Shown here one piece after another: positions 38,632-46,859 of a stretch of 64,000 nucleotides of DNA. Numbering within the stretch: position 1 is the first letter of the stretch; the number at the start of each line of letters is the position of its first letter. The DNA is taken from contig JACUUV010000003.1 of NCBI GenBank assembly GCA_014859095.1, positions 62,001-126,000 of the forward strand, written 5' to 3'. The notes below the pieces were generated by a model that was not told where the DNA came from, searched no databases, and saw nothing but the letters and a program-made list of their open reading frames with translations. Origin of the DNA: Clostridia bacterium (GTDB lineage: Bacteria > Bacillota > Clostridia > Peptostreptococcales > Acidaminobacteraceae). The position numbers and the translations under genes are program-made.

Positions 38632-38709
38632 AAAGTAAAAAGCAAAATATTTTGCACTTTTAATGCAAAATATTTTGCTTTTTACTTTAAAGTGCAATTT
38701 TTTTTGCAC
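38632..38709. promoter_or_regulatory. Nested palindromic element, putative enhancer (UAS) for the sigma-54 activator
   Basis: 25-bp perfect inverted repeat 38632-38656 / 38664-38688 (AAAGTAAAAAGCAAAATATTTTGCA), each arm containing the 14-bp palindrome GCAAAATATTTTGC; a third related site GTGCAAttttttTTGCAC at 38692-38709. Confidence 0.75.
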
Positions 38710-38710
38710 C

Positions 38711-40549
38711 TCACGTCATTGTTATTTTATAACTACTATCTGAAATTTGTTTTATTTCTTTTTTTAGCACAGCCAAAGCTTCACTTAACGACTCTGATGT
38801 CCTATATTTTGATAAGTCGCCAGCAATTCCTGCAATTGAAAGCTTAGTGAGTGGAAATTCTCTCATCACTCCGAATCGATCTTCTGAAACAATCTGATTA
38901 TTCATGATGTGTTTGTCAGAAAACAGAAAAATTTTGTTCGTTTCAAAATCATCCAGGATATTTTGAAGCACTTGATGATATTCTTTGGATTCACCGTTGA
39001 TGATCATAATGAAATCATCGCCTCCCACATGACCAATAAAACTGGAAAACGGGAAAATCTTCTTGACGTTATCCTGTATGAGCTGCGCCAAAAACCGGAT
39101 CATATTGTCTCCGCTTTCAAAACCATAGACATCATTGTATATTTTGAAGTCATTGATATCCAGATAGCAGATACAAGAGTTGTTCTTATATGTTACAAGA
39201 TCCGACATGACCCGCTTTATGATTGGATTGCCTGGAAGACCCGAAAGCGGGTTGTGTTCCTTGGCATTATTTTTCTCAAACATGAGTGTATATTCAAAGA
39301 TTTTTTTCATCGAGACAATTCCAAGATACTTTGAAGCTTTTGTCACTATTATATCATCAAAAAGTTCTTCGTCGGAACGTTCCATGGCACGCTTGGCAAC
39401 AACGCTTATAGGCGTATAAGAATCGACAATCAAGGGATTGGTATTCATGATCTTTGAGACCGGACGATTTGAATAGAGCGAATAGCCATAGCGTCCCGAA
39501 AGTTTCGAGTCTATATTATGTTTCATCAAAAGTCCAACGGGATAATCGTGCTCGCAGATACATGCACTGCTTAAATTTTCTTTTTCAAGATGCTGCTTCA
39601 CCGTCTGGCTTTCAATCATAGATTCAAAAGTGCAGTGTTTATGGCTGTTCAAAAGGTTCGAGATGTAATGATAATCCTGTGCATAAGCATTAAGATTGGT
39701 CGAAATCTTATTATAATCCTCAATACGCCTGACCACTTCTAGTTCAAGATTTTCAAACTTTGGCGACGGTTTTTGGAGTAAATAGCCTTGACCAGCATGT
39801 ACCCCAAGCAAGATGAGCGTTTTGAGCTCTTCTTTGGTTTCAATGCCCTCTGCGATCAACTTTATATTTGTCTTGATGGCTGTATCGACAAATGCTTTGA
39901 GCAGTGCCTGTTTAAATGCATCTTTGTCGATATTTCTTATGAGATCCATATCGATTTTGATGAAATCCGGACGCACTTCGTTGATGGTCTTGAGTCCAGA
40001 ATAGCCGGATCCCACATCGTCGATGGCAATCTTATACCCCTGATTTCTATAGTGGTCCAAAACAATATGAAAGGAATCATAGTCATTGATGGAAGTTCTT
40101 TCTGTGATCTCAAACACAATTGCTTTTTCAGAGATTCCCATTGCATCAAGACATTCTTTGGTTAAACCGATTTTAAAAGCACTCGATTTGATGATGTCGG
40201 GGTCGACATTGACAAAAAGATATTTCTCTGGACTGATCTCGACAGCGCGCTCAAGTGCCTTTTGCCTGAACAACATCTCCAGTTCCCATAACTTACCATA
40301 TTCATGAGCGGCTTTGATCATTTCTGTAGGCGAGTAAAATTCAGTGTTTTGCGGCCCTCTTGATAGTGCTTCATAGCCCATCACAGTACCGGTTTTCAAA
40401 CTGACTATTGGTTGATAGTAAGTGGTTACGCTTTCCTCGATGAGGATTTTATGAAACAATATAGCCCGACTATCAATGATTGGCGCGGTCATTACAAGCA
40501 TATTCTCAACTCCTTCGATGGAATGATAACATACAGACGTTAATTTCAT
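38711..40549 (-). CDS. EAL - CBS pair - GGDEF c-di-GMP signalling protein
   Basis: EAL: YYQPIVSLKTGTVMGYEALSRG...IAIDDVGSGYSGL...LIAEGIETKEE; CBS: VSKIMNTNPLIVDSYTPISVV...; GGDEF variant GHVGGDDFIMI. Confidence 0.93.
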   Translation of the reverse strand: MKLTSVCYHSIEGVENMLVMTAPIIDSRAILFHKILIEESVTTYYQPIVSLKTGTVMGYEALSRGPQNTEFYSPTEMIKAAHEYGKLWELEMLFRQKALERAVEISPEKYLFVNVDPDIIKSSAFKIGLTKECLDAMGISEKAIVFEITERTSINDYDSFHIVLDHYRNQGYKIAIDDVGSGYSGLKTINEVRPDFIKIDMDLIRNIDKDAFKQALLKAFVDTAIKTNIKLIAEGIETKEELKTLILLGVHAGQGYLLQKPSPKFENLELEVVRRIEDYNKISTNLNAYAQDYHYISNLLNSHKHCTFESMIESQTVKQHLEKENLSSACICEHDYPVGLLMKHNIDSKLSGRYGYSLYSNRPVSKIMNTNPLIVDSYTPISVVAKRAMERSDEELFDDIIVTKASKYLGIVSMKKIFEYTLMFEKNNAKEHNPLSGLPGNPIIKRVMSDLVTYKNNSCICYLDINDFKIYNDVYGFESGDNMIRFLAQLIQDNVKKIFPFSSFIGHVGGDDFIMIINGESKEYHQVLQNILDDFETNKIFLFSDKHIMNNQIVSEDRFGVMREFPLTKLSIAGIAGDLSKYRTSESLSEALAVLKKEIKQISDSSYKITMT

Positions 40550-40574
40550 GTTAACCCGCCATTATATATAAGTA

Positions 40575-40603
40575 AACCCTCCACTCATGGAGAGTGGAGG
40601 GTT
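40575..40603 (-). terminator. Intrinsic terminator after sigma-54 activator gene
   Basis: AACCCTCCACTC-atgga-GAGTGGAGGGTT perfect 12-bp stem followed on minus by TTTACTTATAT. Confidence 0.8.
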
Positions 40604-40606
40604 CTA

Positions 40607-42004
40607 TTATTCATAATATTTTTTTATTTTATATTGCAGATTCTGTCTGGAGACCTTGAGATGCTCAGCTGATTTGCTGATGTTGTTGTTATACAACTTA
40701 AGCGTTTTATCGATGATGTCTTTTTCTATGGATTCAAGATGTTTGTTGAGATCGTCAACCGTTGTCGTCTGAGTCGGAATATACCGCTCTTTCTTCATGA
40801 GCACTTCCGAGACATGTGATGGCATGTGTTCCTTACCTATGACACGATCGTCTGTGACAAGGTTCATGGCGGATTCTATGAAGTTCTTGAGTTCGCGGAT
40901 GTTCCCTGCCCAGTTGTAGCGTTTAAACGCCTCCATAATCTCATCGGAAACCATCCAGACATCTTTTTTCATCTTTTCATTGTATTCACGTATGAAAAAA
41001 TCAACGAGAATCGGTATGTCATCCACACGTTCATTCAAACTTGGAATTCTGATATTGATGACATTCAATCTATAAAAGAGGTCTTTTCTGAACTGACCTT
41101 TTTCAATGAGTGTCTCAGGTTCTTCATTGGTGGCCGCTATGATTCTCACATTGATCGGTATATCTTTGTTGCCGCCAACTCTTCTGACATAGTTTTCCTG
41201 AAGCACCCTGAGGATTTTTGCTTGAAGCGTCTGACTCATGCTGTTGATCTCGTCGAGCAGCAGTGTTCCTCCTTCAGCTTGTTCAAAAAGACCAGGCCGG
41301 TCTTCAGCTCCGGTGAAAGAACCTTTCGAAGTGCCGAACAGGAGTCCCTCAAGTAGATTCTCAGGAATCGCAGCGCAGTTCTGGGCTATGAATGGCATGG
41401 TTGCACGATCACTGGCAAAATGGATACTCTGCGAGAATAATTCCTTGCCCGTTCCTGTGTCACCATAGATCAGGACGCTTGAATTCGATTTCGCAGCCCG
41501 TTTGGCAATCTTGATCGCTTCCAGATATTTATGGTTCTTACCGATCAACTGATCAAAATGGTATTGTTTGATGCCATTTTGTCTTTTGACCGGTTTGATC
41601 AACTTTTGCTGAAGCTCGATGATTTGCTTGGTCATGTCAGTGACCGTCGTCATGTTTCTCGACACTTCCACCGCGCCTACAAGTTGCTTCCCATCAAAAA
41701 TTGGAATGGTCGTATTGACAGTGCGAATGCGTTTGCCTTTGAAATTGAGATAACTCTGTTCACGGTTGTATATGGGCTCTCCGGTATTGAGTACAGTCAA
41801 AAGCGTGCTGTTTTCCTTGGTCCAATCCGGAAAGATATCCAGCAGATGCCTCCCAATCACTTGATTTTGGGGGAGCCCTTCAATGGTTTCTATCGCTTTA
41901 TTGTATAGAATCGTAACACCAGTCCGGTCAACGATATGAATACCTTCTTCAATTGTATCCAGTATGCCTTTGCTGGCCAATAAAAGTATAGAATCCAGAT
42001 GCAT
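40607..42004 (-). CDS. Sigma-54-dependent transcriptional activator with PAS domain (RocR/BkdR-like), likely regulator of the ornithine operon
   Basis: PAS N-terminus; AAA+: LIYGDTGTGKELFSQSIH, GSFTGA motif, GGTLLLDEIN; C-terminal Fis-type HTH NNNISKSAEHLKVSRQNLQYKIKKYYE. Confidence 0.93.
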   Translation of the reverse strand: MHLDSILLLASKGILDTIEEGIHIVDRTGVTILYNKAIETIEGLPQNQVIGRHLLDIFPDWTKENSTLLTVLNTGEPIYNREQSYLNFKGKRIRTVNTTIPIFDGKQLVGAVEVSRNMTTVTDMTKQIIELQQKLIKPVKRQNGIKQYHFDQLIGKNHKYLEAIKIAKRAAKSNSSVLIYGDTGTGKELFSQSIHFASDRATMPFIAQNCAAIPENLLEGLLFGTSKGSFTGAEDRPGLFEQAEGGTLLLDEINSMSQTLQAKILRVLQENYVRRVGGNKDIPINVRIIAATNEEPETLIEKGQFRKDLFYRLNVINIRIPSLNERVDDIPILVDFFIREYNEKMKKDVWMVSDEIMEAFKRYNWAGNIRELKNFIESAMNLVTDDRVIGKEHMPSHVSEVLMKKERYIPTQTTTVDDLNKHLESIEKDIIDKTLKLYNNNISKSAEHLKVSRQNLQYKIKKYYE

Positions 42005-42021
42005 GTGTTCCCCCTATTTCA

Positions 42022-42468
42022 CTATTGTAATGGTATGATGCCTTCGTGTTCCGTCTGAAGGATCTTCATGATTTGCGCGGTATATTTCTCACTTTTCATA
42101 AAATGCTTGTCGTTCATTTTGATGACCAAAAATGCCATTACCATCAAAACGAGGCCGAGCAGTCCTGAAAAAAGCTCTGAATTTGGTGAAGACTGGAATA
42201 GGAAATATCCTGCCGCCAATCCTGCGAAAAGTGCGATCAAAGGGATTACATACATTATAAATGCAGCACTGAGAACGCTGTCAGTCGCCATAGCCACTTC
42301 AACCATATCCCCAACATGAGCATGCACGTCGTTTTTTGCCACCAAATGGACATCCTTTTGGTCATCTCCGAGTTGACAAGCGCCGCAGTTCCCACAAGCC
42401 GTATGTCTTAAAAGTTTAACTTTTGAGTACGCACCCATTTCTCCCACAACAACTCCTGTTCTATCCAT
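42022..42468 (-). CDS. SoxR-reducing system RseC/MucC family protein
   Basis: RTGVVVGEMGAYSKVKLLRHTACGNCGACQLGD... plus two TM helices. Confidence 0.88.
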   Translation of the reverse strand: MDRTGVVVGEMGAYSKVKLLRHTACGNCGACQLGDDQKDVHLVAKNDVHAHVGDMVEVAMATDSVLSAAFIMYVIPLIALFAGLAAGYFLFQSSPNSELFSGLLGLVLMVMAFLVIKMNDKHFMKSEKYTAQIMKILQTEHEGIIPLQ

Positions 42469-42480
42469 ATTGACTCCTTC

Positions 42481-44277
42481 CTATTTTTCAAAAGGCCTTA
42501 TGCTGACATAAAGCTCATCCAATTGTTTGTCCTCTGCCACACTAGGCGCATTGGTCATCAAACATTTTGCATCTTGTGTCTTTGGAAACGCTATGACGTC
42601 TCTGATGTTATCGGTTCCTACCATAAGCATGACAATTCTATCGAGGCCATATGCGATACCGCCATGAGGAGGTGCTCCAAATTTGAACGCATCAATGAAG
42701 AAGCCAAATTTTTCCCTCGCTTCTTCTTCAGTGAATCCAAGCGCTTTGAACATACTTTCTTGAACCTTCGAATCGTGGATTCTGATGGATCCACCGCCGA
42801 TTTCATAACCGTTGAGGACGATGTCATATGCCTTGGCACGACACGCACCCTGATCTGTATTCAATTTTGAAACGTCTTCATCCTTGGGAGATGTGAATGG
42901 ATGGTGTTTGGCAAAGAAACGATCTTCATCCTCATCATATTCAAAGAGTGGAAAATCAGTTACCCATAGGAAATTGAATACTTTTGGATCTAAAATCTCA
43001 AGTTGTCGTGCAATTTCCGATCGAAGCGCTCCAAGAGAATCAAATACCACCGAAGGTTTGTCGGCAACCATAAGAATCAAGTCACCGGGTTTAGCTTCAA
43101 AGGTATCAATGATCCCTTTCATTTCCGCATCGGTTAGGAATTTGGCAATTGGCGAGGAAACTTCTTCCTCTTGTATTTTTACCCAGGCAAGGCCTTTGGC
43201 ACCATAAGATTTACAGAAATCTTCAAGTTTGCTGATATCTTTTCTAGAAAAACGGTCTCCATAACCACTTACGTTGATGCCTCTAACGTCTCCACCTGAT
43301 GCAATCGCCCCGCTGAACACCTTGAATTCGGACGCACAGAGCACCTCATTAAGTGATTTGAGTTCAAAACCGAAACGCGTATCCGGTTTGTCGGAGCCAT
43401 ATCTGGTCATGGCTTCATTATAAGACAGTCTGAGAAATGGTGTCTGAATATCCAGGCCGGCAACCTCTTTGAACATATTGGCGAGCATCTTCTCATTGAT
43501 GGCCATGACATCGTCTTCATCCACAAAAGACATTTCAATGTCAATCTGTGTGAACTCAGGCTGTCTGTCAGCCCTAAGATCCTCATCTCTGAAACATTTG
43601 GTGATTTGGTAATATCTGTCTATTCCCGAAACCATTAAAAGTTGCTTGAAAAGTTGAGGAGATTGTGGCAATGCGTAGAATTTGTTAGGATTGACCCTAC
43701 TAGGCACCAAATAATCTCTTGCACCTTCAGGTGTCGGTTTGGTGAGTACAGGTGTCTCAACTTCCACAAATCCGTTGCTATCAAAGAAACGACGTGCTGA
43801 AGATGCGATTTGATGTCTGATCATAAGATTCTTTTGCATTTTTGGTTTTCTGAGATCCAAATAACGATATTTCAGCCTGAGACGTTCATTGGCTTCGTCA
43901 TTGTCGTCAATATGAATCGGTGGCACATCTGCCTCGCACAAAATCTTAATGCTATCCGCAAAGATCTCAACGGTTCCCGTAGGGAGGTTCGCATTGATGG
44001 ACTCTCTCATTTTGACAGTACCGGTGATGGCTATGACATATTCACTTCTTATGCCGTTCGCTTTCTCAAAAGCAGATTCCGAAACCGCTGTATCAAAAAC
44101 GATTTGACAAATTCCTGTACGGTCTCGCAAATCCACAAAAATCAAACCACCTAGATTTCTTCTTTTTTGTACCCAACCCATAAGGGTCACTTGCTCATCG
44201 ATATGAGTTTCTTTCATGTCTCCACAGTAATGTGTCCGCTTTAATCCGTTTAATGCTTCTCCCATTTTGCCCTCCAA
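42481..44277 (-). CDS. aspS: Aspartate--tRNA ligase (start possibly 44265)
   Basis: RTHYCGDMKETHIDEQVTLMGWVQKRRNLGGLIFVDLRDRTGICQIVF...GAPPHGGIAYGLDRIVMLM. Confidence 0.97.
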   Translation of the reverse strand: MEGKMGEALNGLKRTHYCGDMKETHIDEQVTLMGWVQKRRNLGGLIFVDLRDRTGICQIVFDTAVSESAFEKANGIRSEYVIAITGTVKMRESINANLPTGTVEIFADSIKILCEADVPPIHIDDNDEANERLRLKYRYLDLRKPKMQKNLMIRHQIASSARRFFDSNGFVEVETPVLTKPTPEGARDYLVPSRVNPNKFYALPQSPQLFKQLLMVSGIDRYYQITKCFRDEDLRADRQPEFTQIDIEMSFVDEDDVMAINEKMLANMFKEVAGLDIQTPFLRLSYNEAMTRYGSDKPDTRFGFELKSLNEVLCASEFKVFSGAIASGGDVRGINVSGYGDRFSRKDISKLEDFCKSYGAKGLAWVKIQEEEVSSPIAKFLTDAEMKGIIDTFEAKPGDLILMVADKPSVVFDSLGALRSEIARQLEILDPKVFNFLWVTDFPLFEYDEDEDRFFAKHHPFTSPKDEDVSKLNTDQGACRAKAYDIVLNGYEIGGGSIRIHDSKVQESMFKALGFTEEEAREKFGFFIDAFKFGAPPHGGIAYGLDRIVMLMVGTDNIRDVIAFPKTQDAKCLMTNAPSVAEDKQLDELYVSIRPFEK

Positions 44278-44282
44278 CTTAA

Positions 44283-45740
44283 TTATAATGATTTGATTAC
44301 TTTCTTCTTTTCCAGCACTTCATCAAAACGATTGATGTAATCTTCAAGTCCTTTGAAATTGGCGACTCTCTCATGTCTGTTTTCCTCCGGATAACAGATT
44401 TTGGAAACAGCGCCAGCCCCTAGAGCTATTATCGTGTGTTTTTCTTCCATAATCCTCATATTGTAAAGGGACGAGTGTCCTTTGATTGCATATCCAACAT
44501 TTTCGAGATGACCGATCATTTTCTTTTGTCTGTACATGTAATATGGGGTATGCCCCACTGCCCTGAGTTTTGCATCACAACGTTCAAGCATGGTTTCTAC
44601 AGTCACGTCATGCGCCAGTTCCACAGTCTCCCGTGATTCATTGAGAGCAGATGCCCGCTTAACCGCGAGTGTATGGACCGTTATGTTCTCAGGTGCCATC
44701 TTTATGATGCTGTCAACAGTTTTTTCGGCATCCGCCACCGTTTCACCAGGCAATCCCATAATCAGATCCATATTGATGGTCTTGAATCCCACATTTCTCG
44801 CAAGTGCCATCACATCAATGATCTGATCGGCCCCATGGTCTCTACCGATAGCGACCAAAGTCTGATCGTTCATGGTCTGAGGATTGATACAGATTCTATC
44901 GACTCCATGTCGTCTCATGATTTCAAGCTTTTCACGCGTTATCGTATCAGGTCTGCCCGCTTCGACGGTGAACTCTTTGATCTCATCGATTGCCACATGA
45001 CTTTTGATTTTGCCCAGCAATCGCTCAAGTTGTTGTTCATCCAGTGACGTCGGAGTTCCGCCACCAACATAGATACAATCTATCGTCTTGCCGATTTTTT
45101 TTATTTCCCCGACAACAAAATCAAGTTCTTCAATCAATTTATCCAAATAAATCGGTAAAAGTTTGCCTTTCTTTTGAAGATCATTCGATGGAAACGAACA
45201 ATACAGGCATCTTGTCGGACAAAATGGAATACAGATATAGAGTGATATCAAATCGGGATCGTGTGGATAAAGATGTGGCCGTTCCCTCAATGCCGTCTCA
45301 ATCAACAAATCGACTTTTTCGGGTGACACCAGATAATCCTCACCGATGATTGGTTTGATCTCTTCCACAGGCACACTGCGGTCCAACAGTTCATGAACTA
45401 TTTTAACCGGCCTGATGCCAACGAGGGTTCCCCACTTGCTTAGTGAGTCAAATGACTCCGACATCAATTGATATATATGTTTTTTGAACCGATTCTTAAA
45501 TGAGTTCTCCAACGCAAATAAGGTCCTTTGCTCAAGAACCTTAGCTGAAAACGCCTCGTGGGAACTTATTACCGTCTTATTTCCATCAGATTCAATGGTC
45601 AATCCGAAAGCCCCTTCAGTGACGCCATTATGAAATTCGTCACGTTTATCAGTGTATTGAATTTGAGATTGAGGTACAAACAATTCAAGAATAAGCTTCA
45701 ATTCATAGTTCAAAGGGTTTCCATGTTCGTATACAATCAT
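44283..45740 (-). CDS. hemZ: Coproporphyrinogen dehydrogenase HemZ (radical SAM)
   Basis: LISLYICIPFCPTRCLYCSFPSNDL (CxxxCxxC-type cluster), DCIYVGGGTPTSL; HemZ-like N-domain. Confidence 0.92.
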   Translation of the reverse strand: MIVYEHGNPLNYELKLILELFVPQSQIQYTDKRDEFHNGVTEGAFGLTIESDGNKTVISSHEAFSAKVLEQRTLFALENSFKNRFKKHIYQLMSESFDSLSKWGTLVGIRPVKIVHELLDRSVPVEEIKPIIGEDYLVSPEKVDLLIETALRERPHLYPHDPDLISLYICIPFCPTRCLYCSFPSNDLQKKGKLLPIYLDKLIEELDFVVGEIKKIGKTIDCIYVGGGTPTSLDEQQLERLLGKIKSHVAIDEIKEFTVEAGRPDTITREKLEIMRRHGVDRICINPQTMNDQTLVAIGRDHGADQIIDVMALARNVGFKTINMDLIMGLPGETVADAEKTVDSIIKMAPENITVHTLAVKRASALNESRETVELAHDVTVETMLERCDAKLRAVGHTPYYMYRQKKMIGHLENVGYAIKGHSSLYNMRIMEEKHTIIALGAGAVSKICYPEENRHERVANFKGLEDYINRFDEVLEKKKVIKSL

Positions 45741-45748
45741 GGCCTCTC

Positions 45749-46378
45749 CTATCCTTGAATGAACGGATTTTTTCTGCGTTCGAACCCAATGGATGTGCTT
45801 GCGCCATGTCCAGGATAAACACTCACTTCATCACCAAGTTTCATCAGCTGCTTTATGATGGCACCGATCATTTGCTTGTGATCGCCTCCTTCGAGGTCAG
45901 AACGTCCTACCGACCCATAAAACAAAGTGTCTCCTGTGATGACAATTTTTTCATTTGGGGCATATAGGCATATACCGCCATAGGTATGACCTGGCGTATG
46001 CAAAACTCTGATTTTGATTTTACCAATCTGAATGACATCGCCATCACCGATGGTGCGATCCGGTTTGAAGGCAATTGAATTTCCATGAATGGAACTCGAA
46101 AAGTTTTTACTGGCATCCTCAAGCATGTAGGCATCATCATGATGAATCATGACCTGCGCACCGGTCATAGTCTTAAGAGCCTCCACAGCTCCGATATGAT
46201 CTCCGTGGCCGTGTGTGAGCACTATATATTTGACAGAGAGCGATTTGTCATTGATTTTTTTAAGTATTCTATCGGCTTCAGCGCCGGGATCTACCACTAT
46301 GGCTTCTTTTGAGACCTCGTCGCCGAGGATATAACAATTTACAGCATATGAGCCCACTACAATTTTTTCTAATAACAT
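45749..46378 (-). CDS. MBL-fold hydrolase (glyoxalase II-like)
   Basis: VGSYAVNCYILGDEVSKEAIVVDPG...IVLTHGHGDHIGAVEAL...VLHTPGHTYGGICLY...VYPGHGASTSIGFERRKNPF. Confidence 0.93.
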   Translation of the reverse strand: MLLEKIVVGSYAVNCYILGDEVSKEAIVVDPGAEADRILKKINDKSLSVKYIVLTHGHGDHIGAVEALKTMTGAQVMIHHDDAYMLEDASKNFSSSIHGNSIAFKPDRTIGDGDVIQIGKIKIRVLHTPGHTYGGICLYAPNEKIVITGDTLFYGSVGRSDLEGGDHKQMIGAIIKQLMKLGDEVSVYPGHGASTSIGFERRKNPFIQG

Positions 46379-46397
46379 TTTTGCCTCCTTTATCCTA

Positions 46398-46847
46398 TTA
46401 AAACCCTCTTTTGCTGTCCACGAGTAGGGTCACGGGACCATCATTTTGAATATCGACAACCATATGTGCCTGGAATTGACCTGTTTCCACCCTAATCCCC
46501 GCTAGTCCCACCTCTTTCACAAACTGCTCGTATAAAGCATTTGCATCATCTGGTCTTGCCGCACTGCTGAAACTTGGCCGTCTGCCTTTTCTACAGTCGC
46601 CCATCAGGGTAAACTGGGATATGCAAAGCATTTCACCTTTTACATCCAACAACGAGAGATTCATTTTTTCCTGATCATCTTCGAAGATTCTCAAATTGAC
46701 GATTTTTTCCACCATATATACGACGTCCTTTTCAGAATCGCCTTCTTCAACGCCAAGTAGGACGTTGAGTCCTTTTCCGATTTCGCCAACCACTTTCCCA
46801 TCTACTATTACAGATGAGTGGTTAACCCGTTGCACTACTGCTCTCAC
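46398..46847 (-). CDS. dtd: D-aminoacyl-tRNA deacylase
   Basis: [37 protein letters not shown]...[35 protein letters not shown]. Confidence 0.97.
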   Translation of the reverse strand: MRAVVQRVNHSSVIVDGKVVGEIGKGLNVLLGVEEGDSEKDVVYMVEKIVNLRIFEDDQEKMNLSLLDVKGEMLCISQFTLMGDCRKGRRPSFSSAARPDDANALYEQFVKEVGLAGIRVETGQFQAHMVVDIQNDGPVTLLVDSKRGF

Positions 46848-46859
46848 GTTTCTCCTCCA

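Noticed and set aside
38632-38688. 25-bp inverted repeat considered as a Rho-independent terminator for the EAL-GGDEF gene
   Set aside because: Stem is almost all A/T with few G-C pairs, not followed by a U-tract on the minus strand, and each arm is itself palindromic; regulatory binding sites are a better explanation, although a dual role cannot be excluded
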